A stretch of 64,000 nt of DNA from the NCBI GenBank assembly GCA_964559535.1, contig CAZLIC010000003.1, forward strand, positions 1 to 64,000, given 5' to 3'. The translations under genes were made by a program, and so were the position numbers. Shown piece after piece: positions 51,958 through 59,132 of this stretch (position 1 is the stretch's first letter; every line of letters starts with the position of its first letter). The DNA is from CAZLIC01 sp964559535 (GTDB lineage: Bacteria > Pseudomonadota > Alphaproteobacteria > Rhodobacterales > Rhodobacteraceae). The notes under the pieces were generated by a model. It ran no database searches. It was not told the origin of the DNA and saw nothing but the letters and a program-made list of their open reading frames with translations.

Positions 51958-52960
51958 GCCGCAACCGCGGGTTCAGCACCGCATACAGCAGATCGACCGC
52001 CAGATTCACCGCGGTAAAGATCGCAGCGAAGACCAGAACGATGCCCTGGATCAAGGGCAGGTCGCGATTGACCACGGCGTCGATGGCCATGTTGCCCAGG
52101 CCTTCATAGGAAAACAGCCGCTCGATGATGACCGTGCCGCCGATCAGGAAGGTGAACTGCACCCCCACCAGTGTCAGCGTGGGCAGGGCGGCGTTGCGCA
52201 GCGCCTCACGCAGGATCACCCGCGTTTCGCCGTATCCCTTGGTGCGGGCAAGGGTGACGTAATCCAGGTTCATCGTCTCTTTCAGCGATTGCTTCAGCAG
52301 TTGCCCGATGATCGCCGCCAGCGGGATGGCCAGCGCCAAAGCCGGCATGAACATGTGCGCCACGATGTCGGCCCACAGGTCGAACCGCAGGCGCAGCACG
52401 CTTTCGAACAGGTAGAACCCGGTGGTGAAGGGCAGGTCCAGCGACGGCGACACCCGGCCCGAGATGTGGAACACCGGCCACAGCACGCCAAACAGCAAGA
52501 TCAGCACCAGCCCCCACAGGAAATCCGGCACCGACAGTGCCATGCCGTTGCCAATGTCGATGGCCGCTTCGGCCCGACCGCCCCGGTACCGCGTGCCGGT
52601 CAGCGCCGCCGCCCCGCCCAAGAGGCAGGCGATCACCAGCGCCATCACCGACAGTTCCAGCGTGGCCGGCAGGCGCCCCAGCACCAGATCCACCACCGGC
52701 TGGCGTGCGGTGATCGAGGTGCCGAAATCGCCCTGCAGCACGCCCGCCACCCAGATGCCGAACTGCGCCAGCAGCGGCTTGTCCAGCCCGTACAGCGCCG
52801 TCAGCCGGGCAATGTCCTCGTCCGTGGCACCGGGGGGCAGCATCATGGCAATAGGGTTGCCCGGCACCACGCGGATGACGAAAAACACGATCACAGCCAC
52901 GCCCGCCAGCGTCACCGCCGTGGTCGCCAGCCGCAGCAAAGCGACGCGCAGGAACGCCAT
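51950..52960 (-). CDS. Peptide-type ABC transporter permease (DppB-like)
   Basis: A 336-residue permease with six predicted membrane helices. Typical motifs are VIFFVIRVVPGNP at the N-terminus, DFLWGLVLILLFG, and the EAA-like DYVTLARTKGYGETRVILREALRNAALPTLTLVG. It is separated from the binding-protein gene by a 102-nt gap that contains a hairpin element, then leads the coupled B-C-D-F series. Confidence 0.94.
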   Translation of the reverse strand: MAFLRVALLRLATTAVTLAGVAVIVFFVIRVVPGNPIAMMLPPGATDEDIARLTALYGLDKPLLAQFGIWVAGVLQGDFGTSITARQPVVDLVLGRLPATLELSVMALVIACLLGGAAALTGTRYRGGRAEAAIDIGNGMALSVPDFLWGLVLILLFGVLWPVFHISGRVSPSLDLPFTTGFYLFESVLRLRFDLWADIVAHMFMPALALAIPLAAIIGQLLKQSLKETMNLDYVTLARTKGYGETRVILREALRNAALPTLTLVGVQFTFLIGGTVIIERLFSYEGLGNMAIDAVVNRDLPLIQGIVLVFAAIFTAVNLAVDLLYAVLNPRLRHA

Positions 52961-53000
52961 CAGGCCAATCCCTGCACTGACACGGCCTCAATCCCTTTCA

Positions 53001-53050
53001 TCTTGGTTCAAATATCCCGCGGGGGGTCCGGAGGGCGCGAAGCCCCCCGG
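53001..53050 (-). repeat. Rhodobacteraceae-type intergenic hairpin element, copy 2
   Basis: Read on the minus strand, it runs CCGGGGGGC-TTC-GCGCCCTCCGG, then CCCCCC, GCGGGATATTTG and a purine-rich tail. It starts 12 nt after the stop of the peptide-binding protein gene. Alternative pairings (GGGGGG with either CCCTCC or CCCCCC) are possible. It shares the CCCCCC...GGGATA-C/T-TTG core and purine tail with 23005-23057. Probable role: mRNA 3' end or partial terminator within the transport operon. Confidence 0.6.
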
Positions 53051-53062
53051 CGTTTGCCGACA

Positions 53063-54586
53063 TCACGCCCGCTTCATCAGATGCGGCAACAACGCGCCGC
53101 TGGCATGCGGCGTCACCGCCACGCCAGGCGCGTGCAGGATCGGCTGCACGTACTGCAGCAGCGGGATCACCAGCGCGTTCTCGGCGATGAATTTGTCCAC
53201 CGCCTTCCACCCTTCAATCCGCTTGGCCTCGTCCGCCTCGCCCCACAGCGGGCCGATCATGCCCACCAGATCCTCGCCGTCCCACACCGAATGCGGGCTG
53301 GGGCCGAACATCGCGAACCCGGTCGAGGTGGTGGGATCACCCACCGAGTTGCCCCAGTTGTAGAAGGCCGCCGGCGCCAGTTGGTCGGCGCCGCGCAGTT
53401 CATAGTGCTTGGCAATCTCGTAGACCTCGATCTCGGCCTCGATCCCCACCTTGCGCCACAGGCCGACAATGGCCTGGATCATCTCATAGTCCTTGGGCTT
53501 GAAGCCCTTGGTGGTCTGGATCTTGAACTTCACCGGGTTGTCGGGGCCAAAACCGCTGGCGGCCAGCGCCGCGACGGCGGCAGCCTCGTCGTAGGGGACA
53601 GAGACCGAGGCATCATAGGCGTCGTACTGTGGCGTCTGCAGCGTGTCGATCTTCACGCCATAGCCCGAAAGCAGACGGTCGATGATCGCCTGCTTGTCGA
53701 TGGCATGCGCTGCCGCCTTGCGCACGTTCGGGTCGGTCATCACCTCGATGTCGTTCAGGAAGATCATCCCGATGTCCGAAATGGGCGCTGCCACCCCGGC
53801 CAGCGGCCCGCCCTTCAGCCGGTCATATTCCTCGTACGGCATTTCCAGCGTGACATGGCTGTTGCCCGATTCCACCTCGGCCACCCGGGCTGCGGCATCG
53901 GGCACGAACTTGATCGTCACCGTGTCAAAGTCCGGCTTGCCGCCCCAGTAGTTCGCGTTGGCCTTCAGCCGCACGAAGGCGTTGCGCTCGAACTTTTCCA
54001 CCATGTAGGGCCCGGTGCCCACCGGCGCGGCCTCGAACCCCTCGGCGCCCACCTTTTCGTAGTAGGCCTTGGGAAGGACATAGCCGGTCAGGAAGTACAT
54101 CCACTTGAAGATCGTGGGCTCGAACCTGGTGACATCCGCCGTCACCATGTTCCCCTCGGCCTTGATGTTGCCCAGCGTCGACCAGATGAACTGGATCGGG
54201 TTGCCGGTCTTCTCGTCGGCGGCGCGGGTCAGCGACCAGGCCACGTCCTCGGCGGTAAAGGGCGACCCGTCATGCCAGGTCACACCCTCGCGCACCTTCA
54301 GCATCACCTTGGTCCGGTCCTCGTTCCACCCCCACTCGGTCAGCAGGCCCGGCGCCGGCTTCAGGTCGGGTTGCTGCAGGATGAACTGGTCGAAGACCGA
54401 CTGGTACAGGCCCTGGATCGTCGGGTTCACCGCGCTTGGACCCACCGTCGGGTCCCACGACGGCAGGTTCACGTTGTAGGCAATCACCAGCTCTTCGATG
54501 GCTTGCCCCATGGCGGGCAGGCCAACCGTGCCCGCGGCCAGCGTGGCGGCGGACAGTTGCAGAAGGCTGCGGCGGTTCAGGTTCAT
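53063..54586 (-). CDS. ABC transporter substrate-binding protein (peptide/nickel SBP family 5)
   Basis: A 507-residue periplasmic binding protein. The N-terminus (MNLNRRSLLQLSAATLAAGTVGLPAMG) has a twin-Arg-like NRRSLLQL and a hydrophobic core, so it may be a Tat substrate. The body has the family 5 pattern: LTEWGWNEDRTKVMLKVREGVTWHDGSPFTAEDVAWSLTRA, GTGPYMVEKFE and NVRKAAAHAIDKQAI. Substrates of this family range from peptides to opines and aromatic acids. Because the operon abuts a catabolic cluster, import of the growth substrate is possible. Confidence 0.93.
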   Translation of the reverse strand: MNLNRRSLLQLSAATLAAGTVGLPAMGQAIEELVIAYNVNLPSWDPTVGPSAVNPTIQGLYQSVFDQFILQQPDLKPAPGLLTEWGWNEDRTKVMLKVREGVTWHDGSPFTAEDVAWSLTRAADEKTGNPIQFIWSTLGNIKAEGNMVTADVTRFEPTIFKWMYFLTGYVLPKAYYEKVGAEGFEAAPVGTGPYMVEKFERNAFVRLKANANYWGGKPDFDTVTIKFVPDAAARVAEVESGNSHVTLEMPYEEYDRLKGGPLAGVAAPISDIGMIFLNDIEVMTDPNVRKAAAHAIDKQAIIDRLLSGYGVKIDTLQTPQYDAYDASVSVPYDEAAAVAALAASGFGPDNPVKFKIQTTKGFKPKDYEMIQAIVGLWRKVGIEAEIEVYEIAKHYELRGADQLAPAAFYNWGNSVGDPTTSTGFAMFGPSPHSVWDGEDLVGMIGPLWGEADEAKRIEGWKAVDKFIAENALVIPLLQYVQPILHAPGVAVTPHASGALLPHLMKRA

Positions 54587-54620
54587 TTCAGACTCCCTGT
54601 GGTGGTTCTTGTTGATGTTG

Positions 54621-56186
54621 TCATTGTCCTGACAGCCTTTGCGCCAGCAGGTAACCCGAACCCGCCCCGGTGCCCGCGCCCGGCCAGACGGCCGCGCCGG
54701 TCAGATGCAGGTTCGCGACAGGTGTACTGCCATCGGCATGGCCGCGCGCGGGGCGGAACAGGAAATTCTGGTGCAGGTGGTGGCTGCCGCACACCTGGTC
54801 GCCGCCCACAAGATTGGGGTTGTCGGCCTCAAGCTCGGCCGGGGTCACGACGCGCCGCCCGATGATCCGGGCGCGGGTGCCCGGCGCATGCGCCTCCAGA
54901 ATGTCCAGCGCCCGCGCCGCAAAGGGCTCTGCCGCCCCGGCCCAGTCGGTGGCCGCGATCTGCCCCGCAGCGTCGCCCGCAATGGTGCCCGGCGCCATGC
55001 GCACCTGTACCCACAGCACGTGTTTTCCTTCGGGCGCGCGCGAAGGGTCGAACACAGTCGGCTGCCCCACCACCAGGACCGGCTCATCCGGCAGCAGCCC
55101 GGCCTGCGCCTGCGCATAGGTGCGCGCCATCTGGTCCAGGCTGGGGGCGATATGCACATAGGCATGGCGCTGCAGCGCCGCACCGGCACGCCATTCGGGC
55201 AGACCTTCCATCGCCAGATGGATCATCAAGGTGCCGGGCGCATGGCGGAACGATGCCATGCTGCGGTCGAAGTCTGCCGTGGTGCCACCCGTCAGGCCTG
55301 CCAGCGCCCGTGGCGCCACACCCGCAATCACTGCCTTCAAGGCCGTGACGCTGCGCCCGTCGGCCAGTTCCACGCCCGTAGCCCGGCGCCCGTCATGCAC
55401 GATGCGTTTCACCGCAACGCCCGTTTGCACCACCCCGCCCCGCGCCGTGATCGCCGCCACCAGCGCCCGCGTCACCGTATCCGCCCCGCCCTGCCCGATC
55501 ACCATGCCGAAGGCCTGCCCCGCCATGCCTTCCAGATAGGGAAACATCGCCCCGCCCGCGACATCGGGGGCGAAATCCAGGTGCATCCCCCAGGCACCCA
55601 GCATGGCCCGGACGTGCGGATGTTCAAAGGTGTCTTCTAGCCAGGCACGGGGCGACGACAGCAGGAAGCGCAGGAAGTCCTGTGTGCCGCCCAAGCCCTT
55701 GGCGCGCATTGTTTTGAACATGAAAGATGCAAGCGCACGGAATTTCATAGGCGCGCCCAGCAACCCGAACAGATATGGCGCCTGATCACCGAAGCCTGCG
55801 CAAAGGTCCCGCCATGCTGCGGCGTCGCGCGGCGACAGGGCGGCAACTGCCGCCACCGTCTCGGCCATGTCGGTGGACACGCCCGCCCACGTGCCATCCG
55901 GGAAGGACGAACAGAAGGGTCGGCCAACAGACACAAAGGCGCAGCCATGCCGCTGCAATTCGGCGCCATGCGCATTGAAAAACGGGCTTCCGGCGAACAG
56001 GGACAGGTTCATCGCCGCCCAGTCGTGGCGAAAGCCGGGCAATGTGTACTCCCCGGTCTTCACCGCCCCGCCCGCCACGGCAGCCTGCTCGAACACCCCC
56101 ACGCGCCAGCCTTTCGCCGCCAGGTGCAGCGCAGCGGCCAGCGCATTGTGCCCCGCCCCGATCAGCACTGCGTCGAACTCGGCCAC
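54621..56186 (-). CDS. FAD-dependent oxidoreductase, phytoene desaturase-like (paralogue 1)
   Basis: A 521-residue flavoprotein. The FAD Rossmann motif AVLIGAGHNALAAALHLAAKGWRVGVFEQ (residues 6-34) is followed by GGAVKTGEYTLPGFRHDWAAMN. The C-terminal FAD motif is LHLTGAAVWPGAGTGAGSGYLLAQRL. It is of the CrtI/RetSat-like amine-oxidase superfamily, but no carotenoid genes are near. The same fold recurs in the protein encoded at 57087-58646. It follows the same strand as the ABC operon (34 nt upstream of the binding-protein gene), so it may be its leader gene. Confidence 0.9.
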   Translation of the reverse strand: MAEFDAVLIGAGHNALAAALHLAAKGWRVGVFEQAAVAGGAVKTGEYTLPGFRHDWAAMNLSLFAGSPFFNAHGAELQRHGCAFVSVGRPFCSSFPDGTWAGVSTDMAETVAAVAALSPRDAAAWRDLCAGFGDQAPYLFGLLGAPMKFRALASFMFKTMRAKGLGGTQDFLRFLLSSPRAWLEDTFEHPHVRAMLGAWGMHLDFAPDVAGGAMFPYLEGMAGQAFGMVIGQGGADTVTRALVAAITARGGVVQTGVAVKRIVHDGRRATGVELADGRSVTALKAVIAGVAPRALAGLTGGTTADFDRSMASFRHAPGTLMIHLAMEGLPEWRAGAALQRHAYVHIAPSLDQMARTYAQAQAGLLPDEPVLVVGQPTVFDPSRAPEGKHVLWVQVRMAPGTIAGDAAGQIAATDWAGAAEPFAARALDILEAHAPGTRARIIGRRVVTPAELEADNPNLVGGDQVCGSHHLHQNFLFRPARGHADGSTPVANLHLTGAAVWPGAGTGAGSGYLLAQRLSGQ

Positions 56187-56203
56187 CCTGTTTCCCCTGC
56201 CGC

Positions 56204-56236
56204 TTGACGCCGGGATATTTGCAAATGCATCTAAAT
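56204..56236. promoter_or_regulatory. Candidate divergent promoter/operator of the catabolic cluster
   Basis: In the 105-nt gap between the two divergent gene sets, TTGACG (56204-56209) is a -35-like hexamer. It is followed by an AT-rich stretch with the 10-bp palindrome ATTTGCAAAT (56217-56226) and TCTAAAT. This could be a MarR target. Caution: the preceding GGGATATTTG matches the core of the intergenic repeats at 23005 and 53001, so part of it may be a repeat remnant. Confidence 0.4.
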
Positions 56237-56291
56237 CTGTCTAGCATGATTCCGAACGGGCGAAGATGCGCCCGCAGTCAGGGAGAGACAG

Positions 56292-57083
56292 ATGACAGCC
56301 GCGAATGTGCTGGGCCAACTGGCCGCGATGCTGGCCTCGGGCGGGGTCGAGGTGGTGGATTGCTCGGGCGTGCTGGGGCCGGAAACGCCCCTGCTGAAGC
56401 TGCCGCCGGATTTTGCCAAGGACACCCCCCCGATCAAGATCCACCGGATCAGCGAGTATGACAAGGACGGGCCATTCTGGGCCTGGAACTGGTTGGAACT
56501 GGGCGAACATTCCGGCACGCACTTCGATGCGCCGCACCACTGGATCACCGGCAAGGACTACCCCGACGGCTATACCGACACGCTGGACGTGGGTCGTCTG
56601 GTGGCGCCGGTCAACGTACTGGACTTTTCGCGTGAATGCGCCGCGGACCCGGATTTCCTGCTGACCATCCAGCATGTGCAGGACTGGGAATCGCGCCACG
56701 GCCCGATCGGCAAGGGCGAATGGGTGGTGCTGCGGTCCGACTGGGACAGCCGCGCGCATGACGAGGCCGCCTTCCTGAACGCCGATGCCACCGGCCCGCA
56801 CACGCCGGGGCCGACGCCCGAGGTGATCCAGTACCTGATCGACAAGGGCATCGTCGGCTGGGGGTCGCAGTGCATTGGCACGGATGCCGGGCAGGCGGGG
56901 GGGATGAACCCGCCCTATCCGGCGCATAACCTGCTGCACAAGAACAACTGTTTCGGTTTGGCGTCGCTGGCCAACCTGTCGAAGCTGCCACCCAAGGGGG
57001 CGATCCTGATTGCGGCGCCTTTGAAGATCAAGCACGGCACCGGGTCGCCCATCCGCGCGCTGGCGCTGGTTCCAAAGGCCTAA
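56292..57083 (+). CDS. Cyclase family protein (kynurenine-formamidase-like metal hydrolase)
   Basis: A 263-residue enzyme of the cyclase/KynB family (PF04199 type). The metal-binding motif is LGEHSGTHFDAPHHW (HxGTHxD, about residues 75-88). DWDSRAHDEAAFLN, GIVGWGSQCIGTDAGQ and PAHNLLHKNNCF supply the other conserved residues. Relatives hydrolyse N-formylkynurenine, isatin or cyclic amides, so ring or amide opening of an indolic intermediate is plausible here. AGGGAGAGACAG precedes the ATG. It opens a plus-strand operon, 3 nt before the next gene. Confidence 0.9.
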   Translation: MTAANVLGQLAAMLASGGVEVVDCSGVLGPETPLLKLPPDFAKDTPPIKIHRISEYDKDGPFWAWNWLELGEHSGTHFDAPHHWITGKDYPDGYTDTLDVGRLVAPVNVLDFSRECAADPDFLLTIQHVQDWESRHGPIGKGEWVVLRSDWDSRAHDEAAFLNADATGPHTPGPTPEVIQYLIDKGIVGWGSQCIGTDAGQAGGMNPPYPAHNLLHKNNCFGLASLANLSKLPPKGAILIAAPLKIKHGTGSPIRALALVPKA

Positions 57084-57086
57084 GGC

Positions 57087-58646
57087 GTGCGGCCCGACCA
57101 CGTCATCATCGGGTCTGGCATCAACGCGCTGGTCGCGGGGGCGATGCTGGCGCTGAAGGGGCGGCGCGTTCTGATTCTGGAACGCAATGACGTGGCGGGC
57201 GGCTGCCTGCGGACGGACGAGATCACCCTGCCTGGCTTCCATCACGATGTGATGGCCGCCACCTGGGTGCTGTTCATGACATCCCCTGCGGGGGCCGCAC
57301 TTGGCCCCCACCTTGCCCGGCACGGGTTCGACTATGCCCACACGCCGCATCCGACGGCCGTTGTGCGCCCAAGTGGCGAGGCGCTGGTGCTGACCACCGA
57401 CCGCGCGGCGAACGTGGCGGCCTTCAACGCGCTGTCGCCGGGCGACGGTGACCGCCACGCGGCCGATGTGGGCGGGGTAGAGGCCGACGCGCCGTTCCTG
57501 TTTGCGTTGCTGGGCGGGTCGCTGTGGTCATGGCCCACGGCGCGGCTGTTGTGGGGGCAGGTGCGCAAGCGGGGCTTGCGCGGGTTGGCGGCGTGGTTCG
57601 GCCGCGCGCTGGTGCCCGCGCGGGGGTGGCTGGAAACCGGATACAGCAGCCCGATGGTGCAGGCGCTGTATGCCCCTTGGGTGCTGCATTGCGGGCTGAC
57701 GCCGGAAAGCACCTATTCCGGCCAGATGGGCAAGGTGATTGCCTTTGCGCTCGAGGCCGCCGGGGCGCCGGTGGTCAAGGGCGGGTCGGGGCGGGCGGTG
57801 CAGGCGTTCCGCGCGCTGATCGAGGAAAAGGGCGGCGCAATCCGCAGCAATGCCGATGTGGACCGCATCCTTGTGGAATGGGGCAAGGTGCAGGGCGTGG
57901 CGCTGGCCAATGGCGAAAAGATTGCCTGCGGGTCGGTGCTGGCCTCGGTCGCACCCGGGCAGTTGCAGGACAGGCTCTTGCGCGATGTGAACCTGCCCGA
58001 GGACCGCGCGGCGGCGCAGGCGTTTCGCCACGGGCGGGGCAATTTCCAGCTGCACTATGCGCTGGACGCGCCGCCAGAATGGACCTCGCCAGGGCTAGAG
58101 AAGGTGGCGCTGATCCATCTGGCCGACGGCATCGACTCGGTCTCGAAATCGGCGAACGAAGCCGAGCGCGGCATGCTGCCCGAGGTGCCCACCATCTGCG
58201 TGGGCCAGCCGCACACGCTGGACCCGTTGCGTTGCCCGGACGGCAAGGCCATCCTGTGGCTGCAGATTCCCGATGCGCCGCGGACCATCAAGGGCGATGC
58301 GGGCGGCACCATTGCGGCGCAGGACTGGGACACCGCGCGCGAGGCGTTTGCCGACCGGATCGAAGGCATCCTGCGCCGCCACATCAAGGATTTTGACGCC
58401 ATCAAACTGGCCCGGACGGCACACAGCCCGGCCGACCTGGAACGGATGAACATCAACCTTGTCGGTGGCGACCCCTATGGCGGGCTGTGCAGCATCGACC
58501 AGTTCTTCATCTTCCGCCCCTACGCACATTCCACCAACGGAACCGGGCTGGTGCGCGGGCTGATCCACATCGGCGCGAGCACCCACCCCGGCCCCGGTTT
58601 GGGCGGCGGATCGGGGTTCCTTGCGGCGAAAAGGCTGGGCGCATGA
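57087..58646 (+). CDS. FAD-dependent oxidoreductase, phytoene desaturase-like (paralogue 2)
   Basis: A 519-residue flavoprotein starting at GTG. HVIIGSGINALVAGAMLALKGRRVLILERNDVAGG (residues 5-39) is the FAD motif; TLPGFHHDVMAATW parallels TLPGFRHDWAAMN in paralogue 1. The C-terminal motif is HIGASTHPGPGLGGGSGFLAAKRL. It begins 3 nt after the cyclase stop and ends in an ATGA overlap with the MarR gene. Substrate unknown; oxidation or dehydrogenation of a cyclic intermediate fits the context. Confidence 0.9.
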   Translation: MRPDHVIIGSGINALVAGAMLALKGRRVLILERNDVAGGCLRTDEITLPGFHHDVMAATWVLFMTSPAGAALGPHLARHGFDYAHTPHPTAVVRPSGEALVLTTDRAANVAAFNALSPGDGDRHAADVGGVEADAPFLFALLGGSLWSWPTARLLWGQVRKRGLRGLAAWFGRALVPARGWLETGYSSPMVQALYAPWVLHCGLTPESTYSGQMGKVIAFALEAAGAPVVKGGSGRAVQAFRALIEEKGGAIRSNADVDRILVEWGKVQGVALANGEKIACGSVLASVAPGQLQDRLLRDVNLPEDRAAAQAFRHGRGNFQLHYALDAPPEWTSPGLEKVALIHLADGIDSVSKSANEAERGMLPEVPTICVGQPHTLDPLRCPDGKAILWLQIPDAPRTIKGDAGGTIAAQDWDTAREAFADRIEGILRRHIKDFDAIKLARTAHSPADLERMNINLVGGDPYGGLCSIDQFFIFRPYAHSTNGTGLVRGLIHIGASTHPGPGLGGGSGFLAAKRLGA

Positions 58647-59131
58647 CCGACCAGTCGCCCCCCGAAAAACCGCCGGAAGCCCTGCCGCGCCTGGGCGAGA
58701 TCGGGCTGGCCAACTATCCGCCCTACCTGATGAACCGCATCATGGGCCGCTACAACGCGTCCCTGCGCGAAGAGATGGCAGGGCTGGGGCTGACGACGCC
58801 AAAGATGCGTGCGCTGGCGGTGCTGTCGGTCATCGAGGGGCCGCTGATCCGCGACCTGTCGGTCTATGCCGTTGTCGAACAGTCCACCATGTCGCGCGCG
58901 CTGGACCAACTGGCCTCCGAAGGCCTGATCCGGCGAATGGTCGATGCCGCCGACAGCCGGGCCATACGGGTGTTCATCACCGAGGCCGGTCGCGCGGCGT
59001 TCGAGGCGCTGTGGCCCCGCATGGCCGAAGCCAACGCCCGTATGTTCCGCGGCATCCCCGAGGAAGACCGCCGCGCCTTCGTGGGCACGCTGCAGAAAAT
59101 CCTGGCCAACATCCGCAAGCACGAGATCTGA
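58643..59131 (+). CDS. MarR family transcriptional regulator within catabolic operon
   Basis: A 162-residue winged-helix regulator. HTH at about residues 60-90 (IRDLSVYAVVEQSTMSRALDQLASEGLIRR) and wing VDAADSRAIRVFITEAG. It lies inside the operon, overlapping the oxidoreductase gene (ATGA) and 1 nt before iorA. MarR proteins in aromatic-degradation operons usually sense a pathway acid or CoA thioester and autoregulate, so the operator is probably at 56204-56236 or 62861-62880. Confidence 0.92.
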   Translation: MTDQSPPEKPPEALPRLGEIGLANYPPYLMNRIMGRYNASLREEMAGLGLTTPKMRALAVLSVIEGPLIRDLSVYAVVEQSTMSRALDQLASEGLIRRMVDAADSRAIRVFITEAGRAAFEALWPRMAEANARMFRGIPEEDRRAFVGTLQKILANIRKHEI

Positions 59132-59132
59132 G

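Noticed and set aside
51503..54865. Very long open frame (1120 codons) on the plus strand
   Set aside because: It lies opposite clearly recognisable ABC transporter genes; composition is rich in H, R, Q and G as expected for the antisense of GC-rich coding DNA, and no family motif is seen.
54621..58646. Carotenoid biosynthesis locus
   Set aside because: Two CrtI-like proteins are present but there is no phytoene synthase, cyclase of the Crt type or other crt gene, and the neighbours are catabolic.
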